Below are positions 41,291 to 53,200 of a DNA stretch of 64,000 nt, piece after piece; the first letter of the stretch is position 1; each line of letters opens with the position of its first letter. The stretch lies in NCBI GenBank assembly GCA_030068145.1, contig JAPJBO010000006.1, positions 186,001 to 250,000 on the forward strand. The letters are read 5' to 3'. Source of the stretch: Diplonema papillatum (lineage: Eukaryota > Euglenozoa > Diplonemea > Diplonemida > Diplonemidae). The notes beneath the pieces are model-generated. The model ran no database searches and was not told the DNA's origin. It saw only the letters and a program-made list of their open reading frames with translations. A program made the position numbers and the translations under genes.

Positions 41291-41691
41291 TTTGGGCCAT
41301 TACGTTGATGTTTTTGGGGAGGGCCAGTGCAACTTGGACCTGATAGAGCCGTACCGTTCGGCCGGGGGGCAAAGCCCCCCGAACCCCCCCTTATTTCGAC
41401 TTTCCAGAACAAACCAAACCCGTACATTTCAGCTGTGTATGGCGGTGTCGGAAGCCAAGAAGGCAGGTGGTGAAATTGGAAACTGAAAAAAAAAAAATTC
41501 CCACGGGCTCGGGAGATTTGGGGGTGGGTGGGTCCCCCCCCCCCCCCCTTTGGGCGGGCAGTTGGCCCGCCCGGGTAATAATCCGGCGTCCCTAGTGCAC
41601 TAGTCATTTTTACTAGTGCACTAGTCATGCTTTTTCACTAGTAAAATGACTAGTCAAAACACCTTTTTCACTTTTACTAGTGCACCGTGTA

Positions 41692-44600
41692 GCTGTTACT
41701 ACCCCCCCCCCCGTTAAAGCAGGATACGAATCTGTTATAACGGTTCTGCCAGGATGGGGGGGAAAGTGTGGTGCCCCGGCTATGCCTGCAAACTCAGCAC
41801 CGGGATAGTGCCGTGATGCTACCACTGGATGGATTATGGCTGCACGCCTCTACAGTCGAGAGGAATGCGTGAGTTTCTCAGGGCACATCGGATTTATCAG
41901 GCCACGACTAGCTTCGGCGAACGGCAACTTCCAAATTCACATCCAGATCCCGTGTCTCCGACCGGGTCTGTACGAGTCCGAATGGACCGGCCGGCGTACC
42001 GCACTGAGGAGCCTTGTTGTTCCGAGGTTCCTACGGTTATCTCCCACTCGAAAGAGTGGGGTCGGATCAGGAGAAACCCGGCACGAACTGCGCAATAGAC
42101 ATTCCACGATGAGATCTTCAGACCTTGCACGCGCCTTCGCGAGGTTGTGAACGTGCTCAGTTCGGGTGTGACGCGTGCAGCTTCTAGCCTGTTTCGAGTT
42201 ATAAGGATCCGTGTTTTGTGTCTTCGGTCGACAGTCAAGGCGGGTTGGTGTTCTTTCCTTGGGTGTGGGTGTAGCTGGTACCTGCTAGTTTGTCTGCTGG
42301 GTGGTCTTTGCTGCTATGTTTTCTATGTCTTACTCACACTTTGGTACGTTTGTACTTTTTCGTTCCCTGCGAAGGTGGTAGGGATCGAATTCTTCACAAA
42401 CTGAGCGACTTGTGCTAGCAAGGGGTTAACCAACATGGCTCGTCCAGGAAATACGGGACTCTCTGTGGATACAGACTGACTTCGACGCTAGCCGTGTGCC
42501 CCAAGCAGCTTGCACCACATTCCGGATGTCCGGCGCCCAAATTCACAAGATGCGCGCTGGACAACACCTCCGATAAAATCGCCACCACGAGAGAGAGCGC
42601 AAAACTGAAATGCCGAGAGAGAAGAAGGTCTGCAACAATTGTGTGCCTGTGTGCGTGTCTGAGAGAGAGAGAGGGAGAGCGAGGGAGCTGGAGTATACGC
42701 CTGCCGCGTGCTGGAACTTCGAATGAGGGGTTACGAGGAGCCAGAAATGGCAAGGCATCAAAGGGGCGGCAAAAAAAAAGCGACTCGTTGCCTGGTGATG
42801 GCACGAAAGGCCTTTGATGTTTGCTGCGAGAGAAAGAGTGGCCGACAGTCGTTGCCTGGCGACGGCACGAAATGCGGTTGATGTTTGCTGCGAGAGAGTA
42901 AAGTAGTCGAAGGGCGTTACACACAAGGTCTGGCCCTCGGCTGCCGAAGTCTTCCGGGCAGAATTGCGTTTGACAACAATTCATCCCAACCGGTTTCGGT
43001 ACCGGGAAGCCGGCCTGACGTAAGCCCTGTTTTCGGTGGCCCCCCTGAACAAATTGCAAAGCCATGAGCAAAAATGAGGTCCCTCAGCTGTTGACAGGCG
43101 GAGGCTTCCCGCTTGTTTGCGTGGTCGGTCCCACGCTAGACGAAAAGGTAACAACCGCTGATCGGTGTACAACTGTAAGTCGCAGTGTGCTGCTGTCGGA
43201 CCTGCACAATGGCCCGTGCGAAGCGCAATGCGAACGTTTGCATTCAACAACCGCTAGGTCTCGAACAGGGTCATTGGCATCCGCATTATTGCGCATAAAA
43301 GAAAAGGAAGTGTATGTGGGTGTTTGCGTGAGTATGGATGTGTGTGGGTATAAAGTACTCGGAGGGCGGTCCGGTGCCTATTTCGATGGAGGCTGCAGAA
43401 GTGAAGGCACGATACAAGAACTGCGTAGTTTTGTGTTCTTTTGGTAGGAAACGAAACTTCTTTCTTTGAAGACTGGTCGTAATTCGTAGGCTCCAACTGT
43501 CCAGAGAAACAAAAGTAGCTTGCACCACTTCACGTGGTCAGCAAGATCAGCAGCATTCTGGCTTCACCTTTACTCGGCGCGCGGCAAGCGGACAGGAGCG
43601 GTGGACGAGAGTGACAGACTCAAGCATAAGAGTGAGGCTTTTATTACTCATTCAGTGCAAAAATCGTACTCTTTTTACGTTGACTTCTGCGGCTATCCTT
43701 CGTAATTACGGGCTCTTGGTTGTGTCAGTGGAGGGGAGTCTTGCATGCAGATGGGTGCCCCACTTTTGTGTTCCTGGCGGTAATGCGAGTTCTTTTGATT
43801 GGGGCTCAAATGTTTTTCGGACCGTCGCAACCGACTTCCTACGAAGCGGATGCTTGCGTTTGAAGAAGAAGAAAATATTCTCTTCGAGTGGAAAATTCAG
43901 CAGAGATCCGGCGGACAACAAAACAAAACCCCCTCCACCGACCGGTCCATTCGAGCGTCAATTTTCTGAACCCTGGTTTTGAAGCGCAATGAATTGGTTG
44001 TCGCTGTACTCGTGAGTTGTCCGACTGGTATGGCAACCCTTTTCCATTTTGAGCAACGGCTAACTTAAAAAAGGAAAAGAAATGCGTAGCTTTGTTAAAA
44101 GAAGAGAATGTGTCACATTTAAGAAGAGCAGGACGACGGATGGGAGTGCGATTTATATCTGATATCCCAACCGGCGATTGGAGTGAGATTGTAAGACTGG
44201 CTTGCTGAAACAACGAGAGGAACCCAAGGAGACGATATTTGCGTGCACCCGTCGGTACCTTCATCCTCGTCAGGCAGACTTTACGTAGAAAGTCCTTTTT
44301 TTGGTTGGCTGGGAACGCTTCGATTTGCGTTTCCGACGATCCCGTGGGACGTACAGATTGGTGTCTTTCGACTTTTTTTGCAGGGGGGATAGTTTGTCGG
44401 GGGAAGAAGCATATCGGCTTTTCTCCGTTGGCTGGTTGGACCGTGGGATGGAAGGTTCGTTTAAGTTTGCTTGTTCGGTTTCAAAATAAAAGATCCAATT
44501 GAATTCCAGAGGTGACTAGTTGCACTCGATGCAGAGCCTGGTGGCCATTGGCTTGGTTCGCCAGTGCGAATACCTTTCGGAGTCAAAACGTGAGTCGAAA

Positions 44601-45126
44601 CAGAGGGCTGCACTTAGACTGTGAAGAAGAGATTCTCCTGCAAGGAGGCGGATGTGATTGGTACGATCACTGTTGAAAGCAGTCCATCTGCATCCCTTCA
44701 GTTCATTCCTACCTCTATTCAGAAGATAGGAAGAGACCTGATAGACCGGGCCGCGTGAAATGCAAAACACTCGTAGTGATGGCCTGCATTCACACACACG
44801 TCATGAACCGTGATAGTCGGTGGCACGTGGGACTACACTTCTTTCACCTACTATAGGCGAGTTGCATTGGTGCGACAAGATTGTTCTTGTTGTTGGCTGC
44901 ATCGAAGAGCTCATCGTTCAATGATGATCTTTGTACGGCATAAACATGCTTATTACGAAGTAGGGGTGCCTTGCTCTTTGAGTTGGAGGGAAGTTCGACG
45001 AACCGAAGAAGTAGGGTCTAAAAGTTCTCAGGCTATCTTCGGTCAGGGTTACCCTCGTCTGGTACGAACCCCGGGCACACAGTGAAACTGACCGCAGGTA
45101 GTCAATCAAAAATGGTTGGGGTACTC
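41692..45126. other. intergenic stretch, no supported gene
   Basis: No frame has recognisable domains. A 64-bp tandem duplication (cgttgcctggtgatggcacg and variant) lies at 42786-42898, next to GA-rich low complexity at 42660-42690. Confidence 0.55.
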
Positions 45127-47222
45127 TCAGAGAGAATGGTACAACAGGTACCGGTCCTTGTAGTCGCCGCTTTCAATTTTCATGAGCTGCTCGTGGCTGC
45201 CCTGTTCAATGATGACGCCGCGGTCAAGAACCGTGATGACGTCCGCGTTTTCGATGGTGGTGAGCTTGTGCGCCACTGTGATGGTCGTCATCGACTGCGT
45301 CTCGATGACGTGATCCAGCGCACGCTGCACGAGCCTTTCGCTCGCGTTATCCAGCGCGCTGGTGGCTTCGTCGAGAAGCAGGAACTTCGGCTTCTTGACG
45401 ACGGCTCGCGCTATGGCAACCCTCTGCTTCTGGCCCCCTGAAAGCATCGAGCCGCGGGCGCCTACTTTAGTGTTGTATCCCTGCGGCAGCCGCGTTATGT
45501 CGTCGGCGATATGCGCAAGCTCGCAAGCCTCGATCACCTCTTCGAGCGTCGCGTTCGGCTTTCCGAGCCGAACGTTTTCGAGCACCGACATGTCGAATAG
45601 CACAGGTTCCTGCGACACCACTCCGACCATCGATCTCCAGTACCCCAAGCTCAGCTCCGCGATGTCTATCCCGTCCACGGTCACCGAACCACTCCCGCAC
45701 TGCGACAGGCTGTACAGCCGTTCGAGGAGCTGCAGCGTCGTCGACTTCCCGGAGCCGGTGGAGCCGATGAGGCCGATTTGCGTGCCCTGGCGGCCGCCGG
45801 CGGGCGCGATTTTCAGGGAGAAGCGCTTCAGCACGTCGACATTCGGCCGGGCCGGGTACGCGAAGGTCACGTCCGAGAACTCGACGACGCCGCGGGTCAC
45901 GCCGTCGGACCTCCCGCGCTCGCTCATTTGATCGAGGCTCGGCTTCGTGTCGAGGGTTTCGAAGACCACGGCTGCCGCTTCCTTCGCGTTCGCGGCAGAT
46001 GCCTGCATGCCCGCCGCTTCACCGATGCCGAGGGACGCCATGACCACTTGGATGACCGCGGCCTGGATCGACGAGAAGTCGTCAGTCCCATCGGAGATCA
46101 GCTTGCCCCCGTACAAGAACCCGATTCCGAAAACCGCGAAGATCGCGAACTGCCCCATGCCGAAGGTCAGCGCGTAGGCGAATGCGTTTCGGTACTGCTT
46201 CTTCAACGCGGCGCTGCTGGCCGCTGCGAACGAAGCGACCGCGTCTGCTTGCGTGTTCAAACTGACGACCGTTTTCACATTCGCGATCGACTCCCGAGCG
46301 ACGACGCTGGTGGACGAGCCTTTCGAACCGAACCCCGATGCGGCGATCGCGACGGAAAGCCAGCCCGTCACTATCAATACCGGCACCGCTGTCAGCACCA
46401 TGAGCGTGACCCTCCAGCTCCTCACGAACGCCATCGTGAACCCCAAGCCCAGGGCGACCAGCACCCGCAACAACATGCCGATGTTCAGCCCGAACAACCC
46501 GTGGATGACCTGCGCCTTGCCGCTGAGCACTGTCGTGAGCTCGCCGGTCTCGTGCCCGGGCGCGTCGAAGAACGCCACGTCTTGCGACAAATAGTGCGAA
46601 AAAAGCATCTTCCGGATCCTACACGTCAGCTGCGTGCCGACGTATCCAAACCCTCCATTCAGCAACACGTGCCCAAACCACGCACCGACGGCGACGAAAA
46701 GCATGTAGACGGCGTACTTATCGATGTCTGAGCGGTCGGTGACTTTGTAGTTCATCGAGCCGAGGATGTCGAGGGCCTCTGAAAAAACCAGGGCGAACAC
46801 AGGGTAGACCGCCCCGGTCAGCAGGGCGCCGGCGATGCCGGGTACCAGCCACGAGTTCCAGGGAGCCGCCAGGCGGGCGATCCGGAGGAAGCTGGTCTTG
46901 TTTTTGATCTTCTCTTCCATCTGCTTCTTCTGCTCTTCTTCGAGCTCGTCAGCGGTCTTCGTTTGCACGGGGGCCTCCAAGTCCGCGGCTGCGCTCTGCA
47001 CAGCTTCCCCGCTGGCATCATCAGCGCGACTGTCCGTCGTTCGGTTCTGCGAATTCCAAAGCTTCGCGTAGTATCCCTGTGTTGAGGTTTTGCGGTCGTC
47101 CTTCCCGAAGGCTCCGAGAACCTTGAGAGAGAGAGAGAGAGAGTTGTCACGCCTTAGCAGTCCCAGGGCCTCTCCCCTCCCACCTATATGTGTTCTCGCT
47201 GTCATCGCTACCGCGCTGACAT

Positions 47223-47264
<42 letters not shown>

Positions 47265-50200
47265 ACAGAAAACAAGGCAAAGGGTGCGGGGCTCCACCGT
47301 CAAGTGGGCCCCACCGCAGTGGGCCAGGCTAGATTCGGGGTGGCTCTCTGGGAGCGACAGGGGCGGGGGTTGTCATGCCTTAGCAGTCCCAGGGCCTACC
47401 TACATGTGATCTCGTCGTCACTGCTACCGCGCTGACCTTACAAGAGTTTGCATTCTGCAGCCATTATTTCAGCCTATACGAGCATCCGACCAGTTATTCT
47501 GGATTTCCCGAGCATTCTAGGACCACCTGAGTGGTAGGTTGCGAGTTTTGGGTTGCTGGGGGCCCCCCTTTTTCCGGCAAAAACAGGGGTTTTTCAGGGT
47601 CCCCGCGGTTTGGCGACACGTTTTGTGGGCGTCGTACTCCGCCCGCCAGGCACGGGGACTGCGGGTTGGGTTTTTGATGTTTTTCCCGAAAGAACTGCCA
47701 AGGAATTGCCTTGCGGGGGTGATTTTGCCTTCTTTCCGCATTCTGCAGCCGCTATTTTAGCCTAAACGAGCGTCTGACCACTTTTGCATTTTCGGAGCGT
47801 TTTACGGCCACCTGAGTGGTTCACTCCAAGCGCCGATTCACAAATAAAAATGGCCGCTTGGTAAAGGAACTCTCTTTGGGTGTAAGATCTTCCCCGCCGG
47901 TGGAGGGGGTTTCTCGTATCTACGAGAAAATTGAAAAGGAACTAGCCCAACACACCCCTAGCCCCATTTGTTTCCCGTACGATGCTCCCAGTTGAAAACC
48001 TTAGAAAATACTCGAGGGGCTGCCTTGTGCTTACTTCGAAGGAGGCAAGAGGGAGAGAAACAATACAACTACAAAATGGGTCTTTTTTGTTGAACGCTTA
48101 CGCACACCACTGAACCCAGATTTACCTGTGTTTCGTGTGGGCTACAGCACATTTACCTCCTTTGATCTTTCGGGCCGGGGGCACAACTCCCCGCACCCCC
48201 CCAGTTGTTTTTAGAGTAAATAACCCCGACCTGCGTCTGATTCGGACTGGGGGTAAACCCTTAGTTTGTATGGTTGGGGTGCGGTTATTTGCACCACTGT
48301 TGGGAGGGGGTTAGGGGCTATTTTCACTGCTGGCACCCGGACCGCCGCCTGGGGGCGTGCCCCCGGACCCCCCCCAGAGTCGTGCGCGTGGGAGGCCACC
48401 ATAATACTCTCCTCCTCGCCCGTCTCGCTGCTCCGTACTCGCTGCTCTCGTCCTTGCTGCTGCGTGATGCAAGATTGATGGTGCGTAACAACCGTAGAAA
48501 GGTCATGCAGAGATTCTCGTGTGTATGCCACGAACTTCTTCGTGACGCCTCAGGACACTGGACTTGAATTTTATTTCCCTTCACTAAGATGGCTGCCGTG
48601 ACGAACCTAGCTTCTTCGTATCACATGCGGAGAGAGAGAGAGAGTGGAGAGAACGACTGAGCGCCTGGGGGCTGATCGCTGAGGGAAGTCGAATCAACAT
48701 CGAAGTGCTGCACACATTCATGGCGGAAGTCATGCAAGAGAGACGACGGCTGGAGAGAGAAGGAAGAGACCGGGCAGTCGGCCACCCCTGGAGACAACTG
48801 CACCCTGACGACTGCCCCCCGCGCCGGCTGAATTTCGAAGCGATCGCTGGACCGGGGACCTTCACGGCGGTCGCAGGAGAGAGGTGGTTCCGGGCGCTGC
48901 AGTATTGGCTGGATGGGATGTGCTGGTCGGTAGCGGGTGACGTCTCGACGGCAGAGCTCGCAGTAGACTTCGAAGTGTACACCGGGCTCGATCTACCGGG
49001 CAGTTTAGTGGCGACGACAGGTGGGACGCCGCTGTGTATCCGTGCGAGAATGTTGGCGCGGATGCTGAAAACGATCGGGGAAGCGCTTGAGCGGAAAGGG
49101 GTGGGGCCGCTTCTGCCGGGTAGAAAGCTGGAGAAGATAGGTTCATTGAGAACGGTAGGGGCCCCCCCATGCCTCACGGGCTACGAGATGAGGCCAATTT
49201 TCCGCGGCGGCGAGGAGACGATGGGAATCTTGGAGACGCAGCTGAAGGCGAGCCGGCATGCGTTCACCGGCGAGGCGTGGGGGATGGACCTTTTCCCGAC
49301 GTACGGAAGAGAAAGGGCGGAGCGTGCGGCGAGATGGGCGGCCTTCGATGACGCTACGGAGAAGAAGAGAGGCAAGAAGTCGGCTGTCGTCGGAGGGGAT
49401 CCGTGGCTCGTGCCGGAAGGGATTCCCCGACACGAAAAGTGGGGTGAGCGGGTGTGCCCCGGGCACCAAAAGGTGAAGTGCGACGTGTGCAAGCGCCGGG
49501 GCAAGTCGGTGGCGTGGTGCTGCCAGGCCCATCACAGGGAGGGTGATGGCCTAGCCGTAAAAATGTGTGCCGAGCACCGGATGACGCAGTGCGCCACGTG
49601 TAAGACGACAGCGGAGTGCTGTCGCAACCATCACCACCGATGCCTCGACCATGGCATGCCGACGTGCGACGGCTGTAAGAAACACGCCGACCTGAGGAGT
49701 AGGAGACCCGGGCACTGCTGCAGGAAAGGGCACCACCGGGCGGCCGTGGCGAGAGGTGAAGAAACAACAACGGAGAAGAGGAAGGCGGAGCCGGAGGGTC
49801 CCGCGCCAGCGCCGAGACAGGCGAAACGTGAGAACGTGGTGCTCGTTCTGCCGGAAGCAGAGGAAGACGAGCGAGAACCCGCAACATCAACGCCGACATC
49901 AGCAGCGAAGGTCGGGAAGACGGCGCCAACGCCAGCGAAGAAGCGGCAATCAGACTCCGCGGCGGAGCCGGTACCGAAAAGACGCAAAGGACGCGTCGAT
50001 GCGCCACGACCATCGCCCAGGCGCCGAGAAGAAGCAGATATCGACGCGCAACCGATGAACCTCGACGAGCAATCGAAGAAGAAGCGAAGCACCAAACGCG
50101 CGCCTGAGCGCAACGATCAAGACGAGCTAAAGAGGCGAAAGCATGACACTTCACGTGCGAAGAGATAACCGCGCAGTCGGCGATGCAGATTATCGCCACA

Positions 50201-53200
50201 GATTCTTTGCATTCTAATCCAAACGATTACACTATATTACACTCGATTACGCTCGATCAGGGGGTGGGTGAATTGGCTCATTATTTCCTCCAACATTGCA
50301 TGTTTGGTAAAAAAAAAAACCCCCCCTCGAGTCTTTTTTTCGGTGCGTCGGGGAGCTAGCAAGCCGCCGCTCTTCCTGACGATGCTCGAGAGGTTGCTGG
50401 CTGAGGAGCCAGGTTCGTGGCGGATGGAGGGGAAAGCTGCTTCTGCATTCCCTGCCAGAGCGCCGTTGCGTTGGCACACGTGCGGCGGCACCAGCAATCT
50501 GTGCCGCACCTGAAGGACAGGCTCAACAGATTGTTGAAGGACGAACCGGATGCGTGGCGGATGGAGGGGGATTGTTTCTTCTGCATCCCCTGCCGGAGCG
50601 GCTTCAACTTCAAGCACGCGCGGCAACATCAGAAGAAGACACCGCACCGGGAGAAGTTTGCTCCGCAACCCGCCGTCTCAACAGAATGTTGAAGGACGAA
50701 CCGGGTGCGTAGCGGATGGAGGGGGATTGTTTCTTCTGCATCCCCTGCCGGAGCGGCCAACTTCAAGCACGCGCGGCAACATCAGAAGAAGACACCGCAC
50801 CGGGGGAAGTGTTTGCCCCGCAACCCGCCGTCTCAACAGATTGTTGAAGGCGAACCGGATGGAGGGGGATTGTTTCTTCTGCATCCCCTGACGGAGCGGC
50901 TTCAACTTCAAGCACGTGCGGCAACATCAGAAGAAGACACCGCACCGGGAGAAGGGTGCACCGCAACCCGCCGTCTCAACAGAATGTTGAAGACGAACCG
51001 GGTGCGTAGCGGATGGAGGGGGATTGTTTCTTCTGCATCCCCTGCCGGAGCGGCTTCAACTCCAAGCACGTGCGGCAACATCAGGAGAAGAACCCGCACC
51101 GGGCGAAGTTTGCCCCGCAACCCGCCGTCTCAACAGATTGTTGCAGGACGAACCGGGTGCGGGGCGGATGGAGGGGGACCGCTTCTTCTGCATCCCCTGC
51201 CAGACCAGCTTCGCCTACACGAACGTGCGGCAGCACCAGGAGACGGAACCGCACCTGGAAAAGTTTGCGCCCCCGCCCCCGCAACCCGCCGTGCCGAACG
51301 GCCAACTCCGTGCACAAGTGCAGGGGCGATGCTGGACCTGCTGCCCTCCATGTGTCCAGCTGTTGAGAGCCCCCTGCGCGATGTCGGGCCGGACCTCGCG
51401 AAGATCGTCGAGCAGTACCGGAAGCTGTTCGAGGACTGGGAGGCGAAGGGGTGTGCCGTGTGTGTGCGGGAGGTTCATCTCTCCGTGTGCAGGTTGGACT
51501 ACTAATATTATGTGCGCCACAAACTTCGTGACGCCTCAGGACTCTGGACCCTTTAAGAGACAGGAGCACGCGACAGTGAATGTGTACTCGTCAGTTCTCG
51601 TCGGAATGCGATCAAAAAAATATAAACGGGGATGCACGAGTGCACGCGTGTTGCGCCGCAGCAGCGAAGGTTCTAGCGGCAAGCCTTCTAAAAAGGTTGC
51701 TCTAAGCGCTGCCAAGACAAGTCTACTTCAAGCCCGCGGCGGCGAGCACGCCGTAGCTGCCAGAGCAGAAGACGAGAAAAGGAACGAGCTATTTCGTCAA
51801 CGCAAGCTAGCGCCTCCAGCAGTTGCAAAAGATGTCAGAAGCGATCGCGGCTGCGAGCAAAGCTTTGGTACTGAGCTTGAACAACTCCGCCGCCACATCC
51901 ACCAGGACAATGTCGGGGCCTCGATCACCTTCTCGTTGTATGCCGATGACGATGGAGTAGCTGTCGAAGCTCGGACGTTCGCCGCCCTCGAGCGGTATAC
52001 CCAAGATGTCGTCGACGTGGTGGAGCGCTGGACGGAGAACGCGCTGATGGTTCTCTCCAAAAGGAAGACCAAGGGTGTCCACTTTCTTGGAAGGAATGCG
52101 GTGAAAAGACTCTCGTCCCGTTTGAAGTCAGAACCAGCTCGCTGAGCTACGCCGGGCGAAGGTCCATGTCTTGTGGTGACAAGTACGTAATGCTATAAGA
52201 AGAAGCATGATAAAAATAAACGAAAAGGCGCCGAAAACGGAAACAACCTCAACAACGAGCTGCTCCAGGATACGTAAACCAAATCATTTGGACTTTCGGC
52301 AAGAAGTAATGGTTTCGTAACCAGTACTGATGAGGATTGTCGAAGATGCGTGCTTGTCTGGAAAGTTATTCTCGAGGAAAGACTGCAAGATTGATATTGT
52401 GAAAAAGGTTGCTCGCCGTTGATGGTGTAGCGAACATGCGCATGGTGAGCTGGCACTGCTTGAGCACTTTCGAATTGTCGGCAACCAGCGACAGTCAGCC
52501 CGGTGGGTTCTCAGAACCGGGGCGTGCAGACTAGAAGTAGTATGGGTCGTCTGCCGAAGCAGCCGGAGACAGCAGGCGCAGGGGGGCATCTTGCTTTACT
52601 TTTCTCTTCTTCATAGAGACCCGCCCCCGGCATCCCGACTGTTCAATCACTGTCGAGAGGTTTGTGCCTATCGTGATGAGGCGGTTGACCAGAACCCCAT
52701 GAAGCCTTATACACAACACGGCTACAACACGAGGAACCAGCGACGGTCAGCCCGGTGGGTTCTCAGAACCAGGGGGTGCAGAACGGTTGCGGTTGCGGTT
52801 ACTCCCAATGCTACTCTTTTGTGTCGTACAACAACGGCCCGATACTACCTGTGAAAAGTCGCTTTCTACCTGCGCTAGATGCAGATGTACACAAGAAGGG
52901 CATCCTCCAACTCAAAAAGGTTCCAACTCTAGGAGTTGCTCTACACTACTATGGCACCCAATGCGGAGCCATTTGTGAGTACTTTAATCGGCAGGCGCGT
53001 CTCCCTCCAAACACACCTCGCTGCGGAGCTCGTGTCCGAGGCACAAAAATGTGTGCGTGCGGGTGGGTACTGGGTGGGCGGTAGAAAGTACGCGCGCTGG
53101 GTTTTATTTCCCTTCTCTGGGATGGCTGCCGTGACGAACCTAGCTTCTTCGTATCACATGCGGAGAGATGTGGAGAGAACGACAGTGAGGGTTTGGAGGA

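Larger units (their letters stand above)
38314..41592. mobile_element. 3.28-kb foldback element nested in the TIR element
   Basis: 37-bp perfect terminal inverted repeats beginning GGGACGCCGGATTATTACCC occupy 38314-38350 and 41556-41592. TAG flanks both sides (38311-38313 and 41593-41595), giving a 3-bp target duplication in the host CACTAGT sequence. Inside the ends are poly-C tracts preceded by ggtgggtgggt on both sides. The body is a long inverted repeat of 41-bp units. The left arm also holds a SINE-like insert (38765-39020). There is no coding region, so it must depend on a transposase made elsewhere. Confidence 0.88.
36210..41691. mobile_element. TIR element with CACTAGT-rich ends, copy 2, interrupted by a foldback element
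   Basis: The outer left end (ggtgcactagtcaaggactt, 36213) and right end (ttttactagtgcaccgtg, 41691) match copy 1, and 36210-38310 follows copy 1 closely apart from small indels and the missing 365-bp segment. The right end of the element is split: its first part stops at 38313 and the rest resumes at 41593. The two copies are diverged by many substitutions, so the family is not recent. No transposase is visible. Confidence 0.82.

Noticed and set aside
47077-47280. N-terminal extension of the second ABCB half (SLSLSL region) as a separate half-transporter
   Set aside because: It has no ATG start, is a CT microsatellite, and the acceptor at 47077 joins in frame and in family register with the exon ending at 54631.
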